A DNA stretch of 33,715 nt, taken from positions 1-33,715 of the forward strand of contig JALVVJ010000119.1 of assembly GCA_027023475.1 (NCBI GenBank). Direction: 5' to 3'. Below, one piece after another: positions 1-8,342 of this stretch. Numbering within the stretch: the first letter of the stretch is position 1; the number at the start of each line of letters is the position of its first letter. The position numbers and the translations under genes are program-made. The notes beneath the pieces were generated by a model. The model was not told the DNA's origin. It saw nothing but the letters and a program-made list of their open reading frames with translations, and did not search any database. The DNA comes from Flavobacteriales bacterium. Its GTDB lineage: Bacteria; Bacteroidota; Bacteroidia; Flavobacteriales; Flavobacteriaceae.

Positions 1-187
1 ACGGATAAAAAATCCGTTTGTCCAATTGCATCAGGGCGGTAAGTTCGCCCACTATGACAAAGTAAAACAGCAAAAACACCGCCCAAAGCAACCACGGAAA
101 CCGGGCATAAAAATAAAAGGCCGCCAAGAGCAGGGTCACATAAAGCAAGCCGGCAATGCTACGCCTTGTCAGTTCCGCTTTCTTCAT
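1..187 (-). CDS. cdsA: Phosphatidate cytidylyltransferase, N-terminal part only
   Basis: Partial gene that runs off the left edge; 62 codons are visible from the ATG at 187. The product begins MKKAELTRRSIAGLLYVTLL and continues as two hydrophobic stretches, ending in a GELTALMQLD segment. This matches the start of CdsA, the integral membrane enzyme that makes CDP-diacylglycerol from phosphatidate and CTP. The catalytic signature lies outside the window, so the call rests on the N-terminal pattern and on the ftsH-LUD-cdsA order that I recall from flavobacteria. The start lies 29 nt inside the end of the LUD gene in another frame, which suggests translational coupling. No other start gives an uninterrupted frame with this membrane pattern. 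Confidence 0.65.
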   Translation of the reverse strand, partial: MKKAELTRRSIAGLLYVTLLLAAFYFYARFPWLLWAVFLLFYFVIVGELTALMQLDKRIFYP

Positions 188-740
188 AAAGTATCAGGTA
201 ACAGGTTTTGGCCGAGGCCTCATCTTGGGTATCGTTGAAGCGTGTAAGGGTGCGAATTTGCGAAGGATATTGGCCGTGAAAATCCTTATTAACCGAAGCC
301 ATGGCTTCGTGCATATCGGGACGCAATTGGGCGGCATTGGCCACAAAAACAACCACTTGTGGCAAGTCTTTCAAAGGCCTACCGCCGGTTTGCAAGGAAG
401 AAATCATCAATCCGCCGGTGTTGCGAATCAAATACATCACATCGCTCAGTAATACCGCTTCCGAGGGGTTGTCGGGGAAAGCCAGTCGTATGGGAATATC
501 GTTGTCCACCGCCGTTTTTTGCAAACCGGGCCGGCTAACGTAGTAATAGGCCGTTTCTTCTTCGGCCAAAATGGCGCGTAAATATGCCGCCAATTGTTCG
601 GCGGTTTGGGCCAGCAGAAAACGGCCGCCGTTTTGCGTAAAGCGATATACGAATTGTTCCATGGGCGGCATCCGGTCGATGTCGGGAGCGGCCTGTTCGA
701 CCTTTTTCTTTTTTCCGAATAATTTGTCGAAAACGCCCAT
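159..740 (-). CDS. LUD-domain (LutC/YkgG-like) protein
   Basis: 193 residues. The N-terminus is a short basic segment (MGVFDKLFGKKKK), followed by one LUD domain of the kind found in LutC, a subunit of the lactate-utilization complex. Visible family features are the 'NTGGLMISS' segment (about 107-115) and the following 'LPQVVVFVANAAQL' strand. It lacks the cysteine clusters of LutA and LutB, and neither lies nearby, so a role in lactate oxidation is not supported here. It sits 11 nt downstream of ftsH and overlaps cdsA, so it is probably co-transcribed in the rsfS-ftsH operon. A small LUD protein at this position is a recurring flavobacterial arrangement of unknown function. Family assignment is fairly secure; function is not. 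Confidence 0.75.
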   Translation of the reverse strand: MGVFDKLFGKKKKVEQAAPDIDRMPPMEQFVYRFTQNGGRFLLAQTAEQLAAYLRAILAEEETAYYYVSRPGLQKTAVDNDIPIRLAFPDNPSEAVLLSDVMYLIRNTGGLMISSLQTGGRPLKDLPQVVVFVANAAQLRPDMHEAMASVNKDFHGQYPSQIRTLTRFNDTQDEASAKTCYLILYEESGTDKA

Positions 741-751
741 GTTTACAAGGT

Positions 752-2845
752 TTAGTCCTTATTGTCCGGCTTTCGGGTTGGCTTCGCCGATGAGGAACCG
801 GATGGTTCCGAAGCATTTACAAAACTGGAATCCGTGTGTTCCGGTTTCCGTTCTTCATCTTTCGGCTCTTCCGCTTGTTCTTGTTTGTCCGCTTGCTTTT
901 GTTCGTGTGGCCTCGGACCGAGAATTTCTTCCAAATCCTCACGGAAAAGCACTTCTTTTTCTCTTAGCCGTTCGGCCAATTTCAACAATTTGTCCTTGTA
1001 GCGGGTCAAAATGTCCAAAGCCCGTTGATATTGGGTATCCACCACCTTTTTGATTTCTTCGTCGATAATTTCGGCGGTCTTTTCGCTATACGGCTTGTTG
1101 AATTGCCATTCCTGCCCCGACGAATCGTAGAAGGTGATGTTTCCGATTTTGTCGTTCAATCCGTAAATGGCCACCATGGCGCGGGCTTGTTTGGTAACTT
1201 TTTCCAGGTCGTTCAAGGCGCCGGTGGACACGTTGCCGAAAACAATCTGTTCGGCGGCACGTCCGCCCAAGGCGGCAGCCATTTCGTCGTGCATCTGTTC
1301 GGGTTCCACCAGCACGCGTTCTTCGGGCAAATACCAAGCGGCGCCCAAAGATTGACCGCGCGGCACAATGGTAACCTTAACCAAAGGCGACGCGTGTTCC
1401 AGCATCCAACTGACCAAGGCATGGCCTGCTTCGTGAACGGCCACACGTTTTTTTTCTTTGGGTGTAATGACCTTGTTTTTCTTTTCCAATCCGCCGATAA
1501 TACGATCTATGGCATCCAGGAAATCCTGCCGTTCGACCTTATCTTTGTTCTTGCGGGCGGCAATCAGGGCCGCTTCGTTACACACATTGGCAATATCGGC
1601 ACCCGAAAAGCCCGGGGTTTGTTTGGCCAAAAGGTCCACATCCACATCGTCGCCCAATTTGAGCGGTCGCATGTGGACTTTAAATATTTCTTTACGTTCG
1701 TTCAAATCGGGCAGGTCAACAAAAATCTGACGGTCGAAACGACCGGCGCGCAAGAGGGCTTTATCCAAAATATCCACCCGGTTGGTGGCACCGATCACAA
1801 TCACATTGTCGGTGGAAGCAAAACCGTCCATTTCGGTGAGTAATTGGTTGAGCGTGTTTTCGCGTTCGTCGTTGGCGCCGGTAATATTGGCCCGGCTACG
1901 TGCCCGCCCGATGGCATCGATTTCGTCGATAAAAATGATGGACGGCGCTTTCTCCTTGGCTTTTTTGAACAAATCACGCACGCGCGAAGCGCCCACGCCC
2001 ACAAACATTTCCACAAAGTCGGATCCCGAAAGCGAAAAGAAGGGCACATTGGCCTCACCGGCTACGGCTTTGGCCAAAAGGGTTTTTCCGGTTCCCGGCG
2101 GGCCCACCAAGAGCACGCCGCGCGGAATTTTTCCGCCCAAACGGGTGTATTTTTGCGGGTTTTTCAAGAAATCAACGATTTCTTTCACTTCTTCCTTAGC
2201 GCCTTCCAATCCAGCCACGTCCTTAAAGCTGACCTTAACGTGCTTATCCTTATCGTAGAGTTGGGCACGGGATTTTCCCACATTGAAAATACCCATGCCT
2301 CCACCACCGCCTCCTGCATTGGACGCCATGCGTCGCATCAAATAGAACCAAAATCCCAGAATGAGCACCCACGGCAGCACATTGATCAAAATATTCAACC
2401 AAAGGTTACTGTTGGTTTTGAATTTGTAAGTAAACGGGACACCTTCCTTTTTGGCATCTTCGAGTTTCTTTTGGAACAATTGCAAATCACCGATTTCGAA
2501 GGTATATTGCGGCACATCGGCCGAGAAAAATCCGCCGCCTTGGGGTAATTTTTTGAAGGGTTCCTCTTTGAGCGCTTCGGGCGTCAGATAAACCTTGGCC
2601 AAATGCTTGTCTTCGATAACCACCTCTTTGACTTTACCTTTGTGGAGCAAATCAAAAAAGCGGTCGATGGTGATTTCCTGTTGCACATCGGCGCCGGGTG
2701 CGGAATAGAAAAACATCCACAGCCCGAACAGCAAAATGGACATAACGAACCAGGTGCCGAAACTCTTTCCGTTTTTCGGTGTTTTATTGTTGCCGGATTT
2801 TCCCTGTCCGGCGGAATTATTGGGTTGCTTATTGTTGTTCATCAT
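752..2845 (-). CDS. ftsH: ATP-dependent zinc metalloprotease FtsH
   Basis: 697 residues, membrane-anchored AAA+ protease that degrades misfolded and regulatory membrane proteins as a hexamer. The N-terminus is polar and Asn/Lys-rich (1-29), followed by TM1 (about 31-48), a periplasmic domain (about 50-147) and TM2 (about 149-169). A Gly-rich linker (177-184) precedes the AAA module: Walker A GPPGTGKT (248-255), Walker [10 protein letters not shown] (303-311), and SRH arginines R369 and R372. The protease domain has HEAGH (471-475), with D546 as likely third zinc ligand. The last 50 residues are a charged, low-complexity tail. The start overlaps the rsfS stop by 4 nt (ATGA), so translation is likely coupled. 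All catalytic residues are present. Confidence 0.97.
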   Translation of the reverse strand: MMNNNKQPNNSAGQGKSGNNKTPKNGKSFGTWFVMSILLFGLWMFFYSAPGADVQQEITIDRFFDLLHKGKVKEVVIEDKHLAKVYLTPEALKEEPFKKLPQGGGFFSADVPQYTFEIGDLQLFQKKLEDAKKEGVPFTYKFKTNSNLWLNILINVLPWVLILGFWFYLMRRMASNAGGGGGGMGIFNVGKSRAQLYDKDKHVKVSFKDVAGLEGAKEEVKEIVDFLKNPQKYTRLGGKIPRGVLLVGPPGTGKTLLAKAVAGEANVPFFSLSGSDFVEMFVGVGASRVRDLFKKAKEKAPSIIFIDEIDAIGRARSRANITGANDERENTLNQLLTEMDGFASTDNVIVIGATNRVDILDKALLRAGRFDRQIFVDLPDLNERKEIFKVHMRPLKLGDDVDVDLLAKQTPGFSGADIANVCNEAALIAARKNKDKVERQDFLDAIDRIIGGLEKKNKVITPKEKKRVAVHEAGHALVSWMLEHASPLVKVTIVPRGQSLGAAWYLPEERVLVEPEQMHDEMAAALGGRAAEQIVFGNVSTGALNDLEKVTKQARAMVAIYGLNDKIGNITFYDSSGQEWQFNKPYSEKTAEIIDEEIKKVVDTQYQRALDILTRYKDKLLKLAERLREKEVLFREDLEEILGPRPHEQKQADKQEQAEEPKDEERKPEHTDSSFVNASEPSGSSSAKPTRKPDNKD

Positions 2846-3213
2846 TGTTCGATTTTTTGAATGGGTGCGTCGGCCCAGAGTCCTTCGATGTCGTAATATT
2901 CACGCACCGGACGTTGAAACACATGCACAATCACATCACCATAGTCGAGCAAAATCCATTCGGCATTTTCTTCGCCTTCCACGCCCAACGGGCGCATTTT
3001 CAGCGCTTTGGACACTTGCCGTTCAATATGTTGGGCAATGGCTTTCACTTGAATATTTGTAGTTGCGTCGGCAATCACAAAATAATCCGCAATGGTATGA
3101 TCGAATTGTTGAAGGTCAATAACGGCAATGTCATTCCCTTTTTTGTCGGTAATACTTGCTACGATACGTTCAATCAGGTTGTTTTCCAAGCTTTTGCTTT
3201 TAGTGTTTGCCAT
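2842..3213 (-). CDS. rsfS: Ribosome silencing factor RsfS
   Basis: 123 residues. RsfS binds ribosomal protein uL14 on the large subunit and blocks joining with the 30S subunit when nutrients are low. Family signatures are visible: ADYFVIADA (about 42-50), the WILLDYGDVIVHVF strand (about 86-99) and REYYDIEGLWAD (about 103-114). The length is typical. This is the first gene of the rsfS-ftsH-LUD-cdsA operon. A promoter-like TTTG-N21-TAATTTTG lies just upstream with only 6 nt between its -7 box and the ATG, so the transcript would have almost no leader. There is no other in-frame ATG at the N-terminus, so the start is firm. Confidence 0.93.
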   Translation of the reverse strand: MANTKSKSLENNLIERIVASITDKKGNDIAVIDLQQFDHTIADYFVIADATTNIQVKAIAQHIERQVSKALKMRPLGVEGEENAEWILLDYGDVIVHVFQRPVREYYDIEGLWADAPIQKIEQ

Positions 3214-3219
3214 ACATTA

Positions 3220-3252
3220 CAAAATTACGAATTAATTTTAGTCTATCGCAAA
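3220..3252 (-). promoter_or_regulatory. Putative Bacteroidota promoter of rsfS-ftsH operon
   Basis: On the minus strand, TTTG (3252-3249), a 21-nt spacer and TAATTTTG (3227-3220) match the Bacteroidota housekeeping consensus TTTG-N19-21-TAnnTTTG. The ATG at 3213 is only 6 nt past the -7 box, so transcription would begin at or next to the start codon. Confidence 0.5.
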
Positions 3253-3295
3253 AACCATACCTGTGCCGAAATGGCAGTTTGATAATACGGACCAA

Positions 3296-3323
3296 AAGAA
3301 AACCGCCTGCGGCGCAGGCGGTT
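3296..3323 (-). terminator. Rho-independent terminator after tsf
   Basis: A perfect 10-bp stem AACCGCCTGC/GCAGGCGGTT with a 3-nt loop (3301-3323) lies 29 nt past the tsf stop. Read on the minus strand it is followed by TTTTCTTTT. It separates the ribosomal protein/EF-Ts operon from rsfS. Confidence 0.8.
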
Positions 3324-3351
3324 CGGTAAAAGTTATTATTCGATTTTCCGC

Positions 3352-4179
3352 TTAGCCCAGCGCCACGCGTTTGAATCCAGTTACTTTGAGTTCGGGATCC
3401 AAAGACTTGACGTAGTCGGCAACGGATTTTTTGTTGTCTTTGATAAAGGCCTGATTCACCAAGGTGTTTTCCTTGAAGAATTTTTTGAGTTTTCCTTGGG
3501 CGATTTTATCAAGCATATTTTCGGGCTTGCCTTCGTTGCGCAATTGCTCTTTGGCAATTTCCAATTCCTTGTCGATCACAGCTTGGGGAACACTTTGTTC
3601 GTCCAAGGCAACAGGGCTCATGGCGGCCACTTGCATAGCCACATCGTGAGCCACTTCTTCCACGCCGGGGATATTTTTGCTCAGTCCCACCAAGGTGCCG
3701 ATTTTTTTGTTGGAATGGATATAGGAACCCAAATAAGGCGCTTCGAGCACTTCGAATCCGCCGATTTCAATTTTTTCGCCGATCACACCGGTTTGTTCGG
3801 TGAGTTTATCGGCCACCGAAATATTTCCGTCGAAGGGGGCTTGAAGGAATTCTTCTTTGGAATTGTAGTTCAGTGCCACCTTTCCGAAGTCTTCGGCCAA
3901 TTGGATAAAATCGGCGTTTTTGGCCACAAAGTCGGTTTCGCAATTGAGCGAAATAAGCACGCCACGCGTTTTATCGGCGTTCAGCGTAGCCACAACCACG
4001 CCTTCGGAGCTTTCGCGGTCGGCGCGTTTGGCAGCCACTTTTTGGCCTTTTTTGCGAAGGATTTCAATGGCTTTTTCGAAATCGCCTTCGGCTTCGACCA
4101 GTGCGTTTTTACAGTCCATCATTCCGGCACCGGTCATTTTGCGCAATTTATTTACATCTGCGGCAGTAATCTTTACCAT
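3352..4179 (-). CDS. tsf: Translation elongation factor Ts
   Basis: 275 residues. EF-Ts is the cytoplasmic guanine-nucleotide exchange factor for EF-Tu. The N-terminal UBA-like domain contains LRKMTGAGMMDCKNAL (about 12-27). The second signature, CETDFVAKN (80-88), carries the TDFV motif that contacts EF-Tu. The core domain has HDVAMQVAAMSP, and the C-terminus follows the usual pattern (ADYVKSL...FKRVALG). The length fits the Bacteroidota form, with no insertions or breaks. The gene starts 29 nt after rpsB and is the last gene before a strong terminator, the usual rpsB-tsf arrangement. Confidence 0.97.
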   Translation of the reverse strand: MVKITAADVNKLRKMTGAGMMDCKNALVEAEGDFEKAIEILRKKGQKVAAKRADRESSEGVVVATLNADKTRGVLISLNCETDFVAKNADFIQLAEDFGKVALNYNSKEEFLQAPFDGNISVADKLTEQTGVIGEKIEIGGFEVLEAPYLGSYIHSNKKIGTLVGLSKNIPGVEEVAHDVAMQVAAMSPVALDEQSVPQAVIDKELEIAKEQLRNEGKPENMLDKIAQGKLKKFFKENTLVNQAFIKDNKKSVADYVKSLDPELKVTGFKRVALG

Positions 4180-4208
4180 AGGTATAGTATTTAGGTTGTT
4201 GGGTTAGG

Positions 4209-5003
4209 TTATTCGGATTTTTCTTCGGCTTTTTGTTCTTGGGCTTGTTTTTCGGCTTTGGCGGCTTCTTTTTTCTTGGCCGCTTCTTTTTCCTGCTTGG
4301 CGCGTTCTTTGATCAATTGACGTTCTTCGAGCCCTTCGGCGATGGCGCTTGTCAGGTAATCCAGAATCAATTCAATGGATTTGGACGCATCGTCGTTGGC
4401 CGGAATAGGGTATTTGATCGGACGCGGGTCGGTGTTGGTATCCACCAGGGCCACAATGGGGATGTTCAGTTTGTTGGCTTCCTTTACGGCTACATGTTCC
4501 TTGTTGATGTCCACCACAATCATGGCGCCGGGCAGGCGGGTCATATCTTTGATGGAACCCAAGTTTTTTTCCAGTTTGGCACGTTGCCGGTCCAGGTGGA
4601 GTTTTTCCTTTTTGGACAGCGTATCGTAGGTGCCGTCTTTCTTCATTTTATCGATTTGGTCCATCTTTTTGATGGCCTTGCGGATGGTAACGAAGTTGGT
4701 CAGCATGCCGCCGGGCCAACGTTCGGCAATGTAGGGCATTTTGACGCTTTGTGCCTTTTCGGCCAAAATGTCCTTGGCTTGTTTTTTGGTGGATACAAAC
4801 AAGATTTTACGTCCGCTAGTCGCCATTCGTTTAAGGAATTTTTGGGCCTCTTCGAGCTTGGCGATGGTCTTGTAAAGGTTAATGATGTGAATTTTGTTCT
4901 TGGCACCGTAGATATAAGGGGCCATGTTGGGGTTCCATTTGCGGGTCAGATGACCGAAATGAACTCCGGCGTCGAGTAATTCGTTGATTTCGGGTTTTTT
5001 CAT
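4209..5003 (-). CDS. rpsB: 30S ribosomal protein uS2
   Basis: 264 residues. uS2 is a late-assembling small-subunit protein needed for uS1 docking and initiation. The start shows the family pattern DAGVHFGHLTRKWNPNM (12-28) and the middle contains RWPGGMLTNF and PGAMIVVDINKEH. The last 40 residues form a Lys/Glu/Ala-rich tail, likely helical, longer than in E. coli uS2 and common in Bacteroidota. The gene lies 84 nt after rpsI. That gap folds into a nested hairpin (see 5013-5072), consistent with feedback control of rpsB-tsf by S2, which is an inference. Confidence 0.97.
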   Translation of the reverse strand: MKKPEINELLDAGVHFGHLTRKWNPNMAPYIYGAKNKIHIINLYKTIAKLEEAQKFLKRMATSGRKILFVSTKKQAKDILAEKAQSVKMPYIAERWPGGMLTNFVTIRKAIKKMDQIDKMKKDGTYDTLSKKEKLHLDRQRAKLEKNLGSIKDMTRLPGAMIVVDINKEHVAVKEANKLNIPIVALVDTNTDPRPIKYPIPANDDASKSIELILDYLTSAIAEGLEERQLIKERAKQEKEAAKKKEAAKAEKQAQEQKAEEKSE

Positions 5004-5012
5004 GATTTTACA

Positions 5013-5072
5013 TTTAGTTTACGTTCCTTCGCATAGCAACACGTTCCCGACGTGTTTGGATGCTAAACTAAA
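5013..5072 (-). promoter_or_regulatory. Structured rpsB leader, candidate S2 autoregulatory element
   Basis: In minus-strand RNA the whole rpsI-rpsB gap can fold. The outer stem is TTTAGTTTA (5072-5064) with TAAACTAAA (5021-5013), 9 perfect pairs. Stacked directly inside is GCAT (5063-5060) with ATGC (5034-5031). After a 3x3 internal loop comes AACACGT (5056-5050) with ACGTGTT (5044-5038), closing a 5-nt loop. A 9-nt bulge (5030-5022) lies on the 3' side. The structure ends 9 nt before the rpsB ATG. There is no T-tract, so it is not a terminator. S2 leaders that repress their own operon are known in other bacteria; whether this fold is one is inference. Confidence 0.5.
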
Positions 5073-5087
5073 CAGAACAGGTTAATA

Positions 5088-5474
5088 TTAACGTTTGGAG
5101 AATTGGAATTTCTTACGTGCTTTGGGTCGTCCGTATTTTTTACGTTCCACCATACGCGGGTCGCGCGTAAGGAGTTTGGCGGGTTTGAGTTGGGCGCGGA
5201 ATTCGGGATCCACTTCCAGGAGTGCACGGGCGATGGCCAAGCGAATGGCACCGGCCTGACCGGTCAATCCGCCGCCTTTGACGTTTACTTTCACGTCGTA
5301 TTTACCCATGGTGTCGGTTACCTGAAAAGGTTTCAGGATGTCGATGCGGTGGGTCAATACGGGGAAATAATCTTCAAAACCACGTCCGTTGACGGTGATT
5401 TGGCCCGAGCCCTCTTTCATGTAAATACGGGCTACCGATGTTTTGCGTCGTCCGATGGTATGAATGGTATCCAT
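5088..5474 (-). CDS. rpsI: 30S ribosomal protein uS9
   Basis: 128 residues, standard length. uS9 is a head protein of the small subunit whose basic C-terminal tail reaches the P-site tRNA. Visible signatures are [13 protein letters not shown] (6-18), the [19 protein letters not shown] region (about 67-85), and the C-terminal [18 protein letters not shown] with the conserved SKR end. It starts 5 nt after the rplM stop, so the two are co-transcribed in the conserved L13-S9 pair. A 12-bp palindrome (5081-5092) overlaps its stop codon. Confidence 0.97.
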   Translation of the reverse strand: MDTIHTIGRRKTSVARIYMKEGSGQITVNGRGFEDYFPVLTHRIDILKPFQVTDTMGKYDVKVNVKGGGLTGQAGAIRLAIARALLEVDPEFRAQLKPAKLLTRDPRMVERKKYGRPKARKKFQFSKR

Positions 5475-5479
5475 AGGGT

Positions 5480-5935
5480 TTATTTAAAATTATTGAGGTC
5501 GAAGGGTTGGGGATTTTGGGCCTCATGTTTGTGTTCGGGGCCTACATACACATGCAGGTTTTTGAACAATTTACGACCCAGCCGGTTTTTGGGCAGCATG
5601 CCTTTGACAGCTTTTTCGATCAGGCGTTCGGGGTGTTTTTTCCACAGGTCGATGGCCGTGATGCTACGGCGACCGCCGGGGTATCCCGTGTGCCAAATGT
5701 ATTCTTTATCTTCCCACTTGTTGCCCGTGAGCCGGATTTTTTCGGCATTGATGATCACCACGTGATCGCCGCAATCCACATGCGGGGTAAAGTAGGGTTT
5801 GTGCTTCCCGCGGATAAGCTTGGCCACTTTGGAGGCCAGGCGTCCGAGAGATTGTCCTTCGGCATCAACGAGCAACCAGTCCTTTTGGACGGTGTTTTTG
5901 TTGGCCGATACGGTTTTGTAACTTGTTGTATCCAC
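5480..5935 (-). CDS. rplM: 50S ribosomal protein uL13 (GTG start)
   Basis: 151 residues from a GTG at 5935. uL13 is an early-assembling large-subunit protein. Visible family features are [19 protein letters not shown] (20-38), [17 protein letters not shown] (51-67), [10 protein letters not shown] (82-91) and [11 protein letters not shown] (110-120). The frame is open up to an ATG at 5998. I choose the GTG for two reasons: the product then begins (M)[12 protein letters not shown], the usual flavobacterial uL13 N-terminus, and a TATATTTG promoter box at 5973-5966 lies inside the longer version. First gene of the rplM-rpsI-rpsB-tsf operon. Confidence 0.93.
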   Translation of the reverse strand: MDTTSYKTVSANKNTVQKDWLLVDAEGQSLGRLASKVAKLIRGKHKPYFTPHVDCGDHVVIINAEKIRLTGNKWEDKEYIWHTGYPGGRRSITAIDLWKKHPERLIEKAVKGMLPKNRLGRKLFKNLHVYVGPEHKHEAQNPQPFDLNNFK

Positions 5936-5965
5936 GTGTTTTGATTTTCGTTCATTAATGGCGTG

Positions 5966-5973
5966 CAAATATA
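5966..5973 (-). promoter_or_regulatory. Promoter -7 box upstream of rplM operon
   Basis: TATATTTG on the minus strand is an exact match to TAnnTTTG, 30 nt upstream of the rplM GTG start. No good TTTG lies at the usual 19-21 nt distance, so the -33 element is weak or absent. Confidence 0.5.
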
Positions 5974-6059
5974 AAACATTTTTCCCAAAACCCGACATTA
6001 TTCTTTGACCCTTTTTTCGTGCTCAATTTCTGGCGCTCCGAAACCCGGCTATGCCGGTT

Positions 6060-6654
6060 TTCTCCCGACATTACTAAGCAATGTGCGGGACAAGTTCCGC
6101 GGCTTCGGAAATCTGCGCTTCCTGTGTCCAAGCCGGTGGCCGCGCTTGTTTTCCTTCGCTGCTCCGGCAGCCCGTTCCGGTCTGCCTTCGCACGCTGCGG
6201 AGCCGCCTGCGTCGTCTCCTTGCGGCCCTCGGAGCCCTCCGGTCTCCTCGGGGAGCGGCGAACCCGCAGAGCGGTTTCGCCTTCAATGTTTACAGTAGGA
6301 CATTAATCATAAACCCGAACGCTTCAACCAAGGCCGGATGTATCATTGTAGCCGCGCGATTTATCGCGCGGGAAAAGCGATTTATCGCGCGCACCTTATT
6401 ATCGCGCCAGGGATGGGAGCGGTTATGCGGCGAAGGCGGCGAGGATGCTTTTCCGTCCGGCGGAGGCGACCGAAGGAAGCCCCACGCACGGGCGGGCGCG
6501 GGCAAGCGCAGGCGCAGCCCGCGCAAAAAGCAGCGAGCCGGCAAGCCGCATTCGAGCGGACAGCCCGACGGCGCCACGTGAACGCCGGCGGGTGCGAAAG
6601 CGCTCCGTCGTCTTGAAGCAACCGCCGATGCGTGAACGTGTGCGGCGGGGCGCC
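6060..6654 (+). repeat. GC-rich intergenic mosaic repeat, cluster 1
   Basis: This fills the 730-nt gap between rplM and lepB and has no convincing gene. In order it holds: a palindrome CCCGACATT...GCGGG (6064-6089); four small hairpins with different but complementary arms (6166-6186, 6199-6219, 6231-6247, 6257-6281); a core of about 145 nt (6282-6427) shared with clusters 3 and 4, carrying the palindrome CGCGCGAT-TT-ATCGCGCG (6353-6370) plus a second partial copy (6377-6390); a GC-rich stretch (6460-6565); and an 85-nt end module (6570-6654) repeated inverted at 10701-10785. Short open frames here follow the repeats and have no recognisable domain. Confidence 0.8.
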
Positions 6655-6665
6655 AAAAAAAACTT

Positions 6666-6697
6666 TTTACCCGTCCCGCCAAAAATGCTTAACTTCG
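6666..6697 (+). promoter_or_regulatory. Candidate lepB promoter with TTCG variant -7 box
   Basis: TTT (6666-6668), a 21-nt spacer and TAACTTCG (6690-6697) resemble the Bacteroidota consensus except for C in place of the third T. The lepB ATG is 35 nt downstream. The same box appears before folP. Confidence 0.35.
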
Positions 6698-6731
6698 CCC
6701 AAGCAAGTATTTAGCCCAAATCCCGTTCGTT

Positions 6732-8276
6732 ATGACTTGGACACAATGGTTCTACACTTTCCTGATAGCCAATGTTTTTCATTTTTTGATGTATGCCAAT
6801 TTTTACCGGCGTGCCGGCTATCCGCGTTGGGCGGCCCTGGTGCCCGTGTACAACCTGTATGTGCTCACGCGTATCATTAACCGGCCCTGGTGGTGGATGC
6901 TCCTTTTGATGATTCCGGTGGTCAATTTGCTGATGATTCCCACCTATTGGTTCCAAGTGCTGGAAGTGTTCGGCAAAAAAACCGCCCGCGACAAATGGCT
7001 GGTATTGCTCACGCTGGGACTTTACCTTGTTTACCTCAATTGGACCGAAGCCGATAAATTGCCTTACAATCCCGAACACGACAGCAAGGAAACCATTTTG
7101 GGTATTATCGTGTTTGCCGTAACGGCGGCTACGCTTGTGCACACCTTCGGATTCCAACCCTTTGTGATTCCCACATCGTCATTGGAAAACACCCTTTTGG
7201 TGGGCGACTACCTGTTTGTCAGTAAATTGCACTACGGACCGCGTGTACCCATGACCACGCTCCAAATTCCCATGCTTCACGACACCGTTCCGGTGATCAA
7301 AATGCGATCCTACATCAAACGTCCGCTGCTGCCCTACTTGCGCCTGCCCGGATTTCAAAAGGTCAAACGCTACGACATTGTGGTATTCAACTGGCCGGCC
7401 GACACCGTGGAGCAGTTTTATAAAAAAACCAGTAAATACATTTACAAACCCATCGATAAAAAGTCCAACTACGTAAAACGTTGCGTGGGCCTGCCCGGCG
7501 ATACCATTCAAGTCAAGCAAGGCATTCTTTACGTGAACGGCAAACCCGCCCGCTATCCCGACCGGACGCACTTGAAACACGATTATGTGGTGCGCACCAA
7601 GCAGGGGCTAAGTTTTTCGCGCCGGCAAATCAATTATTTGCTCGACAAATTTCATGTTTACGAATACCTTCGGGAGGCGGACGGAAGTTTTAAAATCAAC
7701 ATGACCCGCGAAGCCGCCCGGGCCGTGCGCGGCTTTCCGCAAACCGACACGGTGTATATGTCCCTGGATACCGTGCCCCAGCAATTGTTCGGCAATCCTT
7801 CGTGGTCGTTTGACAACTACGGCCCGCTTTATATTCCGCGCAAAGGAGATACGGTAACACTTACCCGCGAAAACTTTCCGATTTACAAACGCTTGCTCGA
7901 AGAATACGAAACCATGGAACCGCTCACCTACAACCGGGTGGAATGGAAAAACAACAGCGTTTATATCAACGGAAAGCCGGTCAAAAAATACGTGATAAGG
8001 CAGGATTACTACTGGATGATGGGCGACAACCGCAGCCACTCGGAAGATTCGCGTAAATGGGGCTTTGTGCCTTGGACGCATATTGTGGGTAAACCCGTAT
8101 TGATTTGGTTCAGCAAAGACAATGTTACCGGCAAAATCCGCTGGAACCGGCTCTTTACCACCGTCAGCGGAAAAGGTAAACGGGTGAGTTATGTTTGGTA
8201 TGTGGTGGCCTTGTTGTTATTCTGGTTTGTGGTTTGGCCCTATTACCGCAAGCGGAAGAATGAAATGAACGGTTAA
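6732..8276 (+). CDS. lepB: Signal peptidase I, large Bacteroidota form
   Basis: 514 residues. The enzyme removes signal peptides from exported proteins using a Ser-Lys dyad at the outer face of the membrane. Residues 1-110 form a multi-helix domain (YPRWAALVPVYNLYVL, then RPWWWMLLLMIPVVNLLMIP) resembling the DUF5684 module of Bacteroidota signal peptidases. A further helix (about 120-140) leads into the S26 domain: IPTSSLENTLLVGDYLFVSK (146-165) with S150 as nucleophile, YVKRCVGLPGD (247-257) with K249 as general base, and GDNRSHSEDSR (431-441). A C-terminal helix (about 485-503) ends in a basic tail. E. coli LepB has 324 residues; the extra length is the N-terminal domain and an insert of about 150 residues between the dyad and the GDN box. 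Monocistronic by position. Confidence 0.93.
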   Translation: MTWTQWFYTFLIANVFHFLMYANFYRRAGYPRWAALVPVYNLYVLTRIINRPWWWMLLLMIPVVNLLMIPTYWFQVLEVFGKKTARDKWLVLLTLGLYLVYLNWTEADKLPYNPEHDSKETILGIIVFAVTAATLVHTFGFQPFVIPTSSLENTLLVGDYLFVSKLHYGPRVPMTTLQIPMLHDTVPVIKMRSYIKRPLLPYLRLPGFQKVKRYDIVVFNWPADTVEQFYKKTSKYIYKPIDKKSNYVKRCVGLPGDTIQVKQGILYVNGKPARYPDRTHLKHDYVVRTKQGLSFSRRQINYLLDKFHVYEYLREADGSFKINMTREAARAVRGFPQTDTVYMSLDTVPQQLFGNPSWSFDNYGPLYIPRKGDTVTLTRENFPIYKRLLEEYETMEPLTYNRVEWKNNSVYINGKPVKKYVIRQDYYWMMGDNRSHSEDSRKWGFVPWTHIVGKPVLIWFSKDNVTGKIRWNRLFTTVSGKGKRVSYVWYVVALLLFWFVVWPYYRKRKNEMNG

Positions 8277-8342
8277 CCGGGTAGATAAAAAATATCACCA
8301 AAGTTTTTCACCGGAGCACACATGGGGTTGCCCGGAGTTTGC

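Noticed and set aside
5936-5998. 21-codon N-terminal extension of rplM from an ATG
   Set aside because: It contains the TATATTTG promoter box, and the GTG at 5935 gives the conserved uL13 N-terminus.
6290-6682. 130-codon minus-strand frame in cluster 1, with similar frames in clusters 3 and 4 ending FMINVLL
   Set aside because: The similarity is explained by the shared DNA repeat. The frames differ in length and N-terminus, are Arg/Ala/Pro-rich, and contain no domain.
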